NCBI RefSeq assembly: GCF_020097815.1
Contig: NZ_CP083663.1
Span: forward strand, 2,356,001 to 2,420,000
Direction of reading: 5' to 3'
Length of the DNA stretch: 64,000 nucleotides
Source: Haloprofundus salinisoli
GTDB lineage: Archaea; Halobacteriota; Halobacteria; Halobacteriales; Haloferacaceae
Shown here: positions 8,886 to 17,073 of the stretch, one piece after another
Position numbering within the stretch: position 1 is the first letter of the stretch
How the letters are laid out: every line of letters begins with the position of its first letter
The notes under the pieces: generated by a model
Told to the model about the DNA's origin: nothing
Databases searched by the model: none
What the model saw: the letters and a program-made list of their open reading frames with translations, nothing else
Position numbers and translations under genes: made by a program

Positions 8886-9718
8886 CGCCCGCCGAGCGCG
8901 CGCAACTCGCACTCCTCTTGGAGGTTGCGAGTACGCCGAAACCGGGCAACGTCGACCGGAACCGCGATTTGGACGACTTGCGGTTCGAACACTTCCTCGC
9001 GGGTGCCGTCGGGTCGGGCGAGGGGCTCCGGATGGCCGCCAACGACGCGTCCGTCGGGGAGGCGTTCGAGTGCGCAGTCGAGGGAATGAGTCGACAGGGG
9101 GGCGGCAACACCCAGTTCGGCTGCCTGCTGTTGCTCGTGCCGCTGGTGAAAGCGGCCGTCGAATTCGACGGTGCGCTCACCCCCGAAGACGCGACGCGCG
9201 TCGTCGAATCGACCACCGTCGCCGACGCCGCCGACTTCTACCGCTCGTTCGAGCACGTCGACGTCGCCGTCGCCGACCCGCCGGAGGACGCCCCCGAACT
9301 GGACGTTCGCCGCGGGTCGGAGGCGATTCCCGCGCTCGAATCTCAGGGGCTGACGCTGTACGACGTGATGGAGATGGGCGCGGACCGCGACGGCAACGCC
9401 CGCGAGTGGGTCGGCGGGTTCCGGCGAACGTTCGCCGCCGCCGACGCGATTTGCGACGACGACGGCCCGGTTCCGGACCGCGCGGCGCGGGCGTTTCTCG
9501 ATTTGCTCGCCGAGGAATCGGACACGCTCGTCACCACCCAGCACGGCGAGGAGGTCGCCGTCGCGGTGTCGAAGTGGGCCGCCGACGCCCGCGGCGACGA
9601 GGCGGCAGCGGAGCGACTCGCGGAGGCGCTCGTCGCCGAGAGTGTCAACCCGGGGACGACCGCCGACATCACGGCCGCGGCGCTGTTCGTCGCGCTCGAA
9701 CGGGGGGTGCGCGTGTGA
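8882..9718 (+). CDS. Triphosphoribosyl-dephospho-CoA synthase-like protein (CitG/MdcB family)
   Basis: A 278-residue all-helical protein with a GTG start overlapping the previous stop. The family signature STPKPGNVDRN is at residues 17-27. SRQGGGNTQFGCLLLLVPL, TLYDVMEMGADRDGNAREW and VNPGTTADITAAALFVALE follow. Bacterial members make the citrate-lyase/malonate-decarboxylase prosthetic group from dephospho-CoA and ATP. No such decarboxylase genes are seen here, so this copy probably transfers a ribosyl or phosphoribosyl group in another pathway. A COG1767 member also occurs in methanopterin gene clusters, from general knowledge. It couples to DUF447 through another 4-base overlap. Confidence 0.82.
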   Translation: MTPAERAQLALLLEVASTPKPGNVDRNRDLDDLRFEHFLAGAVGSGEGLRMAANDASVGEAFECAVEGMSRQGGGNTQFGCLLLLVPLVKAAVEFDGALTPEDATRVVESTTVADAADFYRSFEHVDVAVADPPEDAPELDVRRGSEAIPALESQGLTLYDVMEMGADRDGNAREWVGGFRRTFAAADAICDDDGPVPDRAARAFLDLLAEESDTLVTTQHGEEVAVAVSKWAADARGDEAAAERLAEALVAESVNPGTTADITAAALFVALERGVRV

Positions 9719-10377
9719 GCGAGCCGGGGGAGGGCGACGGGGACGGCGAGGCGGTCGGACGGTGGCCCGTCGAACTCCGGGGCGTCACGGAATCGGTGGT
9801 GACGACGCTCGGGCCGAACGACCTGTGGAACGTCGCGGCGCTCGGGGTTCGCGCGCCCGAAGAGTCGAACGCGCCTGCGACGGCGACGACGTGGGGCAAC
9901 ACCCGGACGCGTCGGAACTTCCATCGGCAGGCTGAGGGCGTCGTCCAGTTCGTCACCGACCCGCGGACGTTCGTCGACGCCGCGGTGACGGTACGCGAGG
10001 AGTCGGGCCCGGTGCTCGACAGCGTCGACGCGTGGGTGCGCGTCGAAGTCCGCTGCGTCGAAAGCCAAGAGCGCCGGGAAACGACCATCGAGCGGTGGGA
10101 ACTCCGGCCGCTGGAGTCGAACGTGGTCGAGACGGGCGTCCGAACCATCAACCGCGGGTTCTACGCCGTCGTCGACGCGACGGTCGCGGCGTCGCGGTTG
10201 GACGTGCCCGCCTACGACACCGACGTGCTGATCGAGCGCCTCGAATACTTCGAGGAGACGGTCGAGAACTGCGGCGGCGACGCCGAGCGAGAGGCGTTCG
10301 AGCGACTAAGCGCCGAGACGGGGTGGCGAGAGCGACGCGACGGACGCGAGCGACGCGATGACCGGGATGCGCGCTGA
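9715..10377 (+). CDS. DUF447 family protein
   Basis: A 220-residue archaeal DUF447 (COG2457) protein with a GTG start at 9715 overlapping the previous stop. The conserved early part, VELRGVTESVVTTLGPNDLW followed by NVAALGVR, resembles flavin-reductase/PNPOx-type split-barrel proteins, and an FMN role is possible but not shown. The tail RRDGRERRDDRDAR is low complexity. It is the last gene of the cofD run. DUF447 is typical of methanogens and methylotrophs with tetrahydromethanopterin genes, which makes its link to cofD and CitG in a haloarchaeon notable. Confidence 0.8.
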   Translation: MSEPGEGDGDGEAVGRWPVELRGVTESVVTTLGPNDLWNVAALGVRAPEESNAPATATTWGNTRTRRNFHRQAEGVVQFVTDPRTFVDAAVTVREESGPVLDSVDAWVRVEVRCVESQERRETTIERWELRPLESNVVETGVRTINRGFYAVVDATVAASRLDVPAYDTDVLIERLEYFEETVENCGGDAEREAFERLSAETGWRERRDGRERRDDRDAR

Positions 10378-10444
10378 CCCGAGGTCGGTCGTGAGAACGC
10401 GAGCCGTGCCACCGTCGCCCACACTGCAGGCGCGGAACGAATCG

Positions 10445-10452
10445 TTTTAGTG
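10445..10452 (+). promoter_or_regulatory. TATA-like box of rps17e
   Basis: TTTTAGTG lies 24-30 bases before the ATG at 10475, the usual archaeal TATA spacing for a leaderless transcript. Confidence 0.5.
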
Positions 10453-10474
10453 GGCTACGACGGAAGATTCCCGT

Positions 10475-10669
10475 ATGGCTATCAAACCCAAGTACGTCAA
10501 GCAGATGGGTGCGCTGCTGCTGGAGAAGTACCCGCAGGCGTTCAACACCGACTTCGAGACGAACAAGGAGAACGTCGACAAACTGACCAACGTCGACTCG
10601 AAAGGCGTCCGCAACCGCATCGCCGGTTACGTCACGCGCAAGAAGCAGTCGCAGGCAGCCGCCGCATAA
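10475..10669 (+). CDS. rps17e: 30S ribosomal protein S17e
   Basis: A 64-residue archaeal/eukaryotic-type ribosomal protein S17e. IKPKYVKQMGALLLEKYP and NVDSKGVRNRIAGYVTRK are the conserved segments. It is a single-domain three-helix protein of the small subunit, and its length is normal for archaea. A T-tract follows at 10677-10681, and the next gene converges. The neighbouring genes are unrelated metabolic genes. Confidence 0.96.
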   Translation: MAIKPKYVKQMGALLLEKYPQAFNTDFETNKENVDKLTNVDSKGVRNRIAGYVTRKKQSQAAAA

Positions 10670-10676
10670 ACGTCCG

Positions 10677-10681
10677 TTTTT
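10677..10681 (+). terminator. Oligo-T terminator after rps17e
   Basis: Five T residues begin eight bases after the rps17e stop codon. Archaeal polymerase releases at short T-runs. This run sits in the gap between converging genes. Confidence 0.45.
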
Positions 10682-10755
10682 CCGAGTTCGGATTCGAGAA
10701 AGAGCCCCTCAGCGACGGCGTTCGAATCGAGGTGCGGAGACCGAGAACGTCCGAT

Positions 10756-12141
10756 TCAGACCGTGTATTCGGACTCTTTCAGCTGAACGTAGCGGCCCTT
10801 GCGGAACTTGTACTTCCGTTTCTTGTACGCGCCCGCGAGGCGGGCGGCGTTGACGCCCGCGCGAGCGCCGCCTTCGAGAATCTGGACTCCCCCGTCGGTG
10901 TCCAAGAGCTTACGCGCCGTCTCGAACGCCCAGTCCCAGTCGTCGGGGCCGTAGTCGTGGACGAGGTCGGCCATGGCAACGTTTCGCAGAATTTCGTCGT
11001 CTATCGCGTCCTTCCAGCGCTGGTTGTACGCCGAGAGATCGCCGGTGGCAGCGAGTTCGCCGGCGATAGCGCCCGTACGGACGGCGACGTGATCGCCGCC
11101 CTCGTGGAACGCGGAGGTCGCACCCATCGCGCCGCCGACGACGGCGATGTCCGCGCCGACCGGCGAGTCGATGGGTCGCGTCGAGGAGATGGCGTACGTC
11201 TCCGTCCCGCCGCGCTTGCCGCGGTCTTCGACCAGCGGGAAGTCGTCGAGGTCGTACTCGTCGCCGTAGACGTGGTCGAGGAGACGTCGGATGTACTCTT
11301 TGCCCTGCGGGATGCGCTCGTCCTCCGGGCGGAGGAGCGCGTACTTCTCGCGGTCGTTTACCTCGTCTATGTCCATCCCGATGGGCATCGTGAGGCCGAC
11401 GCGACAGACGTTGTCGTCGTTCGGGAACACCCACGGGTAGGCGGTGTGACCGGGCATGTACCCCCACCAGAACGTGATCGCCGATCTGATCTCCTCGAAC
11501 AGTTCCTCGGGGAAGCGGCGGTACTCCTGGTAGGCGATGTGGTTCGCCCGCGGCGAGGAGAGACGTTCGGAGGCTTTCTCGCCGTCGGGGAGGAAGCGGT
11601 CGAGCACGCGGTTCGTCACGGTTCGCTGGGGACCGTCGGCCAGAATCAGGAAGTCGGCACCGACGTTCTCGCCGCCTTTGAGTTCGACGGTGTGTCGCGG
11701 GCCGTCGCCGGTTGACGCGAGGTTCGTCTCGACGTTCTTCACCGAGGCTTTCACGCGGTACTCCGCGCCCGCGTCCTCGGCGCGTTGGCGCATCCAGTCG
11801 TCGAACCGAGCGCGGTGGAAGGTGTAGCCGAACTCGTCGTACGGCGATTCGATGCCCGTCGCGCGGAGCGTCAACGACTCGTTCGGGCCGACGAACTCCG
11901 CGCGATCGAGCGTCTGGAGGACGATTCCGTCGGGCATCTCGTCGGGGTGGATACCCATGATATCCACCCAGTAGTCGAGGATTCCCGCGGCGTCCGTCGA
12001 GTCCGGACCGAGTCCCTCTCGGTCGGCCCGCGGGACGCCTTTCTCCATCACGACGGCCGTCGCTCCGGCGGACGCGGCCGCGTGCGCCGCTGCCGTACCG
12101 CCCGGACCGCCGCCGACGATGGCTACGTCTACGCGCTGCAT
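10756..12141 (-). CDS. Geranylgeranyl reductase family FAD-dependent oxidoreductase
   Basis: A 461-residue flavoprotein. The FAD dinucleotide fold is at the N-terminus (VDVAIVGGGPGGTAAAHAAA...VMEKG), with the GGR-family core FLILADGPQRTVTN and YMPGHTAYPWVFPNDDNVCR, and the second FAD contact DIAVVGGAMGATSAFHEGG. The family saturates isoprenoid chains of archaeal lipids or quinones, or acts on other hydrophobic polyenes. This copy has a longer C-terminus (AYKKRKYKFRKGRYVQLKE), so the substrate is unclear. The start at 12141 (MQRVDVAIVGG) puts the FAD motif at residue 7. It converges on rps17e. Confidence 0.83.
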   Translation of the reverse strand: MQRVDVAIVGGGPGGTAAAHAAASAGATAVVMEKGVPRADREGLGPDSTDAAGILDYWVDIMGIHPDEMPDGIVLQTLDRAEFVGPNESLTLRATGIESPYDEFGYTFHRARFDDWMRQRAEDAGAEYRVKASVKNVETNLASTGDGPRHTVELKGGENVGADFLILADGPQRTVTNRVLDRFLPDGEKASERLSSPRANHIAYQEYRRFPEELFEEIRSAITFWWGYMPGHTAYPWVFPNDDNVCRVGLTMPIGMDIDEVNDREKYALLRPEDERIPQGKEYIRRLLDHVYGDEYDLDDFPLVEDRGKRGGTETYAISSTRPIDSPVGADIAVVGGAMGATSAFHEGGDHVAVRTGAIAGELAATGDLSAYNQRWKDAIDDEILRNVAMADLVHDYGPDDWDWAFETARKLLDTDGGVQILEGGARAGVNAARLAGAYKKRKYKFRKGRYVQLKESEYTV

Positions 12142-12271
12142 ACCACGTATCCGGCAGTACATCGCCATTAAAGGTCCGGAACGTTCCGCGCAACGAACGG
12201 TCATCCGGCGAGTGAACGCAGAGCTGCCGACGGGGTCTGCAGGAGTTCGAGAGGGCGAGGAGAAACGACGG

Positions 12272-12742
12272 CTACTCGGCGGGCGTCGCCGAATCGTCGC
12301 CGCAGGCGTCCGGACTCGCCATCGACCAGATGCCGAGTCGACCCTCGTGGTCGACTTTCACCAACAGACGGTAACACGGCGCGTCGCCGAGATCCGACAG
12401 CGCGAACGTCTCCCACCTCTCGGCGTCGTCAAGACGCGCGGAGATGACGTACGACCCGGGCGTCTGGCTCCAAGAGAGGTCCACCGTCTCGCCGTCGGAG
12501 ACGTTGTTCTCGACGCCGTCGAGGTCGTGTGAGGTCCAGTGGACGAGTTCTCCGTCGCGCCGGACGATGAGGTCGACACTGTGCGACTCGACGTGCGAGT
12601 TGCTGAGTTGGAGTTCGCCCAGCTGCGTCGCCCCTTCGGACTCCCCGAGAACGCCCGCGCTGGCGCATCCACCGACGATGCCGGCGACACCCACCCCGAC
12701 CGCGCCCAGAACACGTCGCCGCGTCGTCTGCGACCGTAACAT
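12272..12742 (-). CDS. Tat-exported lipoprotein of unknown function
   Basis: A 156-residue protein with a twin-arginine signal (TTRRRVLGAVGVGVAGIVGG) ending in a lipobox (IVGGC). After export it is expected to be lipid-anchored on the outer face of the membrane. The mature part holds paired beta-strand segments (LQLSNSHVESHSVDLIVRR, GSYVISARLDDAERWETFAL) like an immunoglobulin-type or DUF-type beta sandwich of haloarchaeal lipoproteins. No catalytic motif is seen. I chose the start at 12742 (MLRSQTT) because the signal then begins correctly. Confidence 0.75.
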   Translation of the reverse strand: MLRSQTTRRRVLGAVGVGVAGIVGGCASAGVLGESEGATQLGELQLSNSHVESHSVDLIVRRDGELVHWTSHDLDGVENNVSDGETVDLSWSQTPGSYVISARLDDAERWETFALSDLGDAPCYRLLVKVDHEGRLGIWSMASPDACGDDSATPAE

Positions 12743-12875
12743 ACACGCCACCGTAACGGTCATCGGATAAATACGTTCCGAGCCAGTGATGTATTCTCCG
12801 CAGTCTACTCCGTTGAAACAGGCCGCGACTGCCGAAGGAGATGCACTCATACGGTCGCTCCAAAAATGGAGGGGT

Positions 12876-13832
12876 ATGACCGACCCCGACATCGTCGTCT
12901 TACGACAGAAGATTCACGGGCTCTCCGCGGCCGCCTACGCCGAGACGCTCCGCGAGCGGCTACCCGACTACGACGTCGCGCTGGCGAAGACCCCTGCGGA
13001 GGAACGCGAGTACCTCCGGACGGCCCGCGTCGCCACCGGCTTCTCGCTCGACGCCGACGAACTCGACGCCGCGCCGAACCTCGAACTGTTCGCCTGCGTC
13101 TACGCCGGAACGGGGCATCTGGAGCTCGACTCGTTCGCCGAGCGCGGCGTCGCGGTGACGAACGCCTCGGGCGTCCACGGACCGAACATCGCCGAGTACG
13201 CCCTCGGCGCGATTCTCTCGTTCGCCCGCGGGTTCGACACGGCGTGGCGGCGAAAGGAGCGCGCCGAGTGGCGGTCGTATCAGGCCACCGAAGTCCACGG
13301 AAGCAGAGTCGCGGTCGTCGGCCTCGGCGCTATCGGAGAGAGTATCGTCGACCGGCTGGAACCGTTCGGCGTCCACACCATCGGCGTCCGCTACTCGCCG
13401 GAGAAAGGTGGGCCGACCGACGAGGTGTACGGCTTCGACGAGATTCACGAGGCGCTCGCCGACAGCGACTACGTCGTCGTCGCCGCGCCGCTGACCGAGA
13501 CGACGGCGGGCCTCATCGGCGAGTCGGCGCTGCGGACGATGCCGCCGCACTCGGTGCTCGTCAACGTCGGGCGCGGCCCCATCGTCGACACCGACGCGCT
13601 CGTCTCGACGCTCCAGACGAATGGCCTCCGCGGTGCGGCGTTGGACGTGACCGACCCGGAACCGCTCCCGCGGGAGCATCCCCTGTGGTCGTTCGACAAC
13701 GTGCTCGTCACGCCGCACAACGCGGGGCACACGCCGAAGTACTGGGCGCGGCGTGCGGACATCATGGCACGGAATCTGGAGCACGCCGAGGAGACGGGCG
13801 CGTTTGAGGAGTTGGAGAATCAAGCGGTCTAG
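12876..13832 (+). CDS. D-2-hydroxyacid dehydrogenase, NAD-dependent
   Basis: A 318-residue D-isomer-specific 2-hydroxyacid dehydrogenase. The NAD motif GSRVAVVGLGAIGESIVDRL is at about residues 145-165. The catalytic Arg is in LVNVGRGPIVDTDALV, the Glu in ALDVTDPEPLP and the His in VLVTPHNAGHTP. The enzyme interconverts a 2-oxo acid and its D-hydroxy acid. Substrate (lactate, glycerate or phosphoglycerate) cannot be decided. The start at 12876 (MTDPDIVVL) gives the usual length. Frame read-through upstream to 12786 overlaps the lipoprotein promoter and is unlikely. Confidence 0.88.
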   Translation: MTDPDIVVLRQKIHGLSAAAYAETLRERLPDYDVALAKTPAEEREYLRTARVATGFSLDADELDAAPNLELFACVYAGTGHLELDSFAERGVAVTNASGVHGPNIAEYALGAILSFARGFDTAWRRKERAEWRSYQATEVHGSRVAVVGLGAIGESIVDRLEPFGVHTIGVRYSPEKGGPTDEVYGFDEIHEALADSDYVVVAAPLTETTAGLIGESALRTMPPHSVLVNVGRGPIVDTDALVSTLQTNGLRGAALDVTDPEPLPREHPLWSFDNVLVTPHNAGHTPKYWARRADIMARNLEHAEETGAFEELENQAV

Positions 13833-14096
13833 AACCACGACCTGTTACGCTCCGCTCGGTCGGTGAAAGCTCTAGCTCTCTTTGCGGTTCCGCCGCGGAG
13901 GCGTGGCAGACGCTTCGCGCCCGCTCTCGGACCAAAAGCACAGCGTCACCCCCGAGGCGCTTTGCGCCTTCGAGCGTTCCTCGGTCCACTCGCTCGCTCC
14001 TGTAGAGCTTCGCTCTTCAGTGTTCCCGTTCCCCTTCTTCAGTCGCTCACGGGAACTCCGGTCGCTCGCGGTACGACAAACGGGAATGTCCGCCCG
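13833..14096. repeat. Palindrome-rich non-coding spacer
   Basis: No convincing gene. The spacer is full of short hairpins such as GAGGCGC-TTT-GCGCCTT and AGAGC-TTC-GCTCT. Translated frames give arginine-rich peptides typical of shadow reading. Similar GAAGCGC/CTTCGC-type palindromes recur at 14950-15080. They may be a dispersed haloarchaeal repeat or act as transcription terminators for the converging genes. Confidence 0.55.
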
Positions 14097-14807
14097 CTAC
14101 TCTACAGTGTTCCGTAGCGTCCCGATACCCTCGTAGGTGATTTCGACCACATCGTCCGGCTCGATGGTTCCGGGGTTCGCCGGGCTGCCGAACGCGATGG
14201 CGTCGCCCGGTCGGAACGTGAACCGCTTCGAAAGGTAGGAGACGACCTCGTACGGGCCGAACAGCATCAGTTCCGTGTTCGCCTCCTGTCGGCGCTCGCC
14301 GCTCACGTCCGTGTGCATGTCGAGGTTTCGGGGGTCCAACTCGGTCTCGATCCACGGACCGAGCGGTCCGGAGCCGTCGAACGCCTTTCTCGCGGTTCTA
14401 CCCTGCTGGTCGAGCGCGTCCACGTCGTTCATGATGGTGTAGCCGCGGACGTACTCCGGGACTTCGTCGACCGAGATGTCGTGACACTCCTCGTCGATGA
14501 CGGCGACGAGTTCGCCCGCGTAGGTGAGTTCGTCGGTGAACGGAGGGTAGGGAATCGGCTCCTCGTGGGCGATGACCGAGGTCGGCGGTTTGATGAAGAA
14601 GTCTGGTTCCTCGGGTCGCTCGTACTCCATCTGTTCGAGAGTCGCGGCGTAGTTGCGGCCGACGCAGTACACCGCCGAGGGTTCGCACGGCGCGAGCAGC
14701 GAGCCGTCCTCGCCGACGACGTACTCACCGTCGTCCGCGACGACGGTTCCGTCTCGGTACTCGCCCTCGCGCGGTCCGTCGGGGGTCTGAATACGGGCGA
14801 TTCGCAT
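14097..14807 (-). CDS. Fumarylacetoacetate hydrolase family protein
   Basis: A 236-residue FAH-fold enzyme. The N-terminal domain (MRIARIQTPDGPREGEY) leads to VYCVGRNYAATLEQM. The metal-binding residues lie in YAGELVAVIDEECHDIS and GYTIMNDVDALDQQ, followed by the FKPPTS-like FIKPPTSVIAHEEP. The C-terminus has the usual GDAIAFGSPANPGTIEPDD. The family cleaves or hydrolyses C-C bonds, decarboxylates oxaloacetate or opens acylpyruvates. The exact substrate is not shown. The start at 14807 fits the family better than the ATG at 14822. Confidence 0.86.
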   Translation of the reverse strand: MRIARIQTPDGPREGEYRDGTVVADDGEYVVGEDGSLLAPCEPSAVYCVGRNYAATLEQMEYERPEEPDFFIKPPTSVIAHEEPIPYPPFTDELTYAGELVAVIDEECHDISVDEVPEYVRGYTIMNDVDALDQQGRTARKAFDGSGPLGPWIETELDPRNLDMHTDVSGERRQEANTELMLFGPYEVVSYLSKRFTFRPGDAIAFGSPANPGTIEPDDVVEITYEGIGTLRNTVE

Positions 14808-15087
14808 GGTCGGTACTCCCACTACGGCTCGAAAGTGGTACCGGAAGCGGCGGAGGCTGCGTTTCTAAAGAGCACGGACCGACCCCACGCAGTTCGGTGA
14901 GAAAATGTGTCTGCGGCTTGCCCAACCAACCGCAGTGCGTAGTCCACTGTACGAAAATCGCTACGCGATTTTCGACCGACGACTGAACGGAGCGCTCGCT
15001 CTGCGAGCGCGAAGTGAAGGAGGAGTGTTTTTGTCCAGCTTTTGCCGAGGGCGCGCGAAGCGCGCCCGCAGCGCAAAAGGTGGGTGT
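14808..15087. repeat. Spacer with three strong palindromes
   Basis: Non-coding gap upstream of the FAH gene and downstream of asd. Clear hairpins are CGAAAATCGC-TAC-GCGATTTTCG (14952-14974), GCGCTCGC-TCT-GCGAGCGC (14992-15010) and GGGCGCGC-GAA-GCGCGCCC (15049-15067). The last is nested within CTTTTGC/GCAAAAG arms (15039-15045 and 15073-15079). They are probably an asd transcription terminator and/or members of a dispersed palindromic family. Confidence 0.7.
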
Positions 15088-16122
15088 TTAGACCCAGCCT
15101 TCTTCGACCAGCAACTCGCCGTTGAGGACGCTCGCGCCCGCCGCGCCGCGAATCGTGTTATGCGCGAGGCAGTTGTACTTGATACCCGAACTCGTCTCCT
15201 CGATGCCGCCCGCGGAGATGGCCATCCCGTCGCCGTGCATCCGGTCGAGGCGCGGCTGTGGCCGCGTCGGGTCCTCGAAGACGCGGATGAGCGGGTCCGG
15301 CGCGCTCGGGAGGTCGACGCCGGGGAACTCGCGCATCGCGTCGGCGATCTCGTCGACCGACGGGTCGTCTTCGAGTTCGGCAAAGACGTTTTCGAGGTGG
15401 CCGTCGAGCGTCGGAATCCGGTTACAGGAGGCGGAGACGTCGGCGTCGTGCAACGAGAGCTCCGCGCCGTCGAACGAGCCGAGCAGTTTGCGCGACTCGC
15501 TCTCCATCTTCTCCTCCTCGCCGCCGATGTGCGGGATGGCGTTGTCGATGATCTCCATCGAGGTGACGCCGGAGTAGCCCGCGCCGGAGACCGCCTGGAG
15601 CGTCGAGACGTGGACGCGTTCGAGGCCGAACTCGTCGAGCGCGGCGAGCGTCGGCGTCATCGTGATCGTCGAGCAGTTGGGGTTCTTGATGAGCGCGCCG
15701 TCCCAGCCGCGTTCGTCGCGCTGGACTTCGATGAGGCCGAGGTGGTCGGCGTTGACCTCCGGAATCGTGAGGGGGACGTCGGGGGCCATCCGGTCGTTCG
15801 AGGAGTTCGAGGAGACGACGTAGCCGGCTTCGGCGAACTCGGGTTCGACGTTCGCGGCCGCAGAGGAGGGAAGCGAGGAGAAGACGAGGTCCAGGTCGTC
15901 GGGCACGTCGTCGACGGCGGTGCGTCGGACCGTCATCTCGGCGACGTCGTCCGGGATGGGCGTGTCGACGCGCCACTTGGCGGCCTCGCGGTAGCTCTTG
16001 CCCGCGCTCTCGTCGCTCGCGGTGACGGCCGCGAGCTCGAAGCTCGAGTGACCGTCGAGAAGTTGGATGAATCGCTGTCCGACTGCGCCGGTGGCGCCGA
16101 GGATGCCAACGCGTACTGCCAT
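15088..16122 (-). CDS. asd: Aspartate-semialdehyde dehydrogenase
   Basis: A 344-residue NADP-dependent enzyme. The cofactor motif VGILGATGAVGQRFIQLL starts at residue 4, the catalytic cysteine is in LIKNPNCSTITMTP, and the substrate-binding and catalytic His segment is DVSASCNRIPTLDGHLE. It reduces aspartyl phosphate to aspartate semialdehyde, the branch point for threonine, methionine and lysine. The length is that of the archaeal type. The start at 16122 (MAVRVGILG) lies 25-30 bases after a TATA-like sequence (16147-16153, minus strand), so the transcript is probably leaderless. Confidence 0.95.
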   Translation of the reverse strand: MAVRVGILGATGAVGQRFIQLLDGHSSFELAAVTASDESAGKSYREAAKWRVDTPIPDDVAEMTVRRTAVDDVPDDLDLVFSSLPSSAAANVEPEFAEAGYVVSSNSSNDRMAPDVPLTIPEVNADHLGLIEVQRDERGWDGALIKNPNCSTITMTPTLAALDEFGLERVHVSTLQAVSGAGYSGVTSMEIIDNAIPHIGGEEEKMESESRKLLGSFDGAELSLHDADVSASCNRIPTLDGHLENVFAELEDDPSVDEIADAMREFPGVDLPSAPDPLIRVFEDPTRPQPRLDRMHGDGMAISAGGIEETSSGIKYNCLAHNTIRGAAGASVLNGELLVEEGWV

Positions 16123-16146
16123 TAGCGTGGGGGTGGGTGACACTCC

Positions 16147-16153
16147 CATAAGT
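16147..16153 (-). promoter_or_regulatory. TATA-like box of asd
   Basis: ACTTATG on the minus strand is centred about 28 bases before the asd start codon, so asd has its own promoter here and the long upstream gap is probably not its leader. Confidence 0.45.
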
Positions 16154-16179
16154 GGGTTCGGATTCGGACGCAATCTTGC

Positions 16180-16510
16180 GTATGTTCGTGAACATTGGGC
16201 GGTTTGCCGCCCGATTCACCCATTTGCCGAAAGACTCTCGGCGGCCACCCGAATCGAGTTCGAGTCTGTCGGCGAAGCGGGTCGAAACCCGTATGAGGGC
16301 GCAGAGAGTACGTCGACTGCGTGCCTTTAGTCCCCGCCCGAGTGATCCCACTTCGGGAGCGATGACCGCGCGGCGAACCCGGGCGCGCAACATCAGTGCA
16401 ACTGTCGTCCGGCCGAAAGGGACGACTGCCCGGCACGAGGGTTTCCCGGCCGACGCGGCATGCCGCCACGGGATGAGGCCGGTCGTTAGTGTTCCGGGCG
16501 ACACTTTCAG
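16180..16510. other. Candidate structured non-coding RNA region, strand unknown
   Basis: The 613-base gap between divergent asd and cspA has no acidic open frame, but it contains a run of good hairpins: ATGTTC/GAACAT (16182-16195), GGGCGG/CCGCCC (16197-16212), CGGGT-CGAA-ACCCG (16278-16291), GTCGTCC/GGACGAC (16404-16426), GCGGCATGCCGC (16455-16466) and AGTGT/ACACT (16488-16505). I checked for RNase P and SRP RNA core motifs and did not find them. A regulatory or housekeeping RNA is possible. Chance pairing in GC-rich DNA is the alternative. An AT-rich stretch follows at 16610-16700. Confidence 0.3.
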
Positions 16511-16735
16511 CGCTCGACTGCCGAGAGTGACGAACGAGCCACGACGGGAACGCTCGATTACCACAGAAGCACGCGAAATAGCCGCCAAAAGAGCCAACAA
16601 TGCCAATAAGGCGCGGCAAATAGTATTCAAACGTCTGTATTTATTTTCTATTTTGCAATAATCGTCAATTTATACGGGTCCTATAGATGCAAATTCGCAA
16701 GCCTTATCCCTCGACGCCGATTGGTTTCAGAAGCA

Positions 16736-16930
16736 ATGGCGAAAGGCGAAGTTGATTTCTTCAACGACACTGGCGGCTACGGTTTCATCTCGACTGACGA
16801 CGCGGACGACGACGTGTTCTTCCACATGGAGGACGTTGGCGGCCCGGACCTCGAAGAGGGACAGGAAGTGGAGTTCGACATCGAGCAGGCCCCGAAGGGC
16901 CCGCGCGCGACGAACCTCACGCGCCTGTAA
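16736..16930 (+). CDS. cspA: Cold-shock domain protein
   Basis: A 64-residue CSD protein. It carries the RNP-1-like segment GGYGFISTDD and RNP-2-like DVFFHMEDV that bind single-stranded RNA or DNA, and ends with the usual GPRATNL. It is a five-stranded OB fold that acts as an RNA chaperone or antiterminator. The start at 16736 (MAKGEVDFFN) matches the family, and the ATG at 16721 is too early. A possible TATA box (CCTTATCC) lies about 30 bases upstream. Confidence 0.94.
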   Translation: MAKGEVDFFNDTGGYGFISTDDADDDVFFHMEDVGGPDLEEGQEVEFDIEQAPKGPRATNLTRL

Positions 16931-17073
16931 ATTAGTTTAGTACGCCGCCTGCGGCGGCAAAACGACCCCACATTCTGTCATTTTCGATCCGTTAGTGCCG
17001 ACAGCGCTCTACGCGGCGGGAGCGTCGCAGAACCCTCGGACGATCCGACGAGTGTTCGGACTCGAGGAGGTCG

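Noticed and set aside
13882-14136. Small frames in the palindromic gap
   Set aside because: The translation is low complexity from hairpin repeats and reaches into the next gene's end.
16180-16510. RNase P RNA or 7S RNA
   Set aside because: I looked for GAGGAAAGTC, ACAGAAA and the SRP helix-8 GGAAGG...AGCA motifs and did not find them.
16152-16661. 169-codon frame in the asd-cspA gap
   Set aside because: Arginine-rich and not acidic, unlike every real protein in this window, with no start signal at the right distance.
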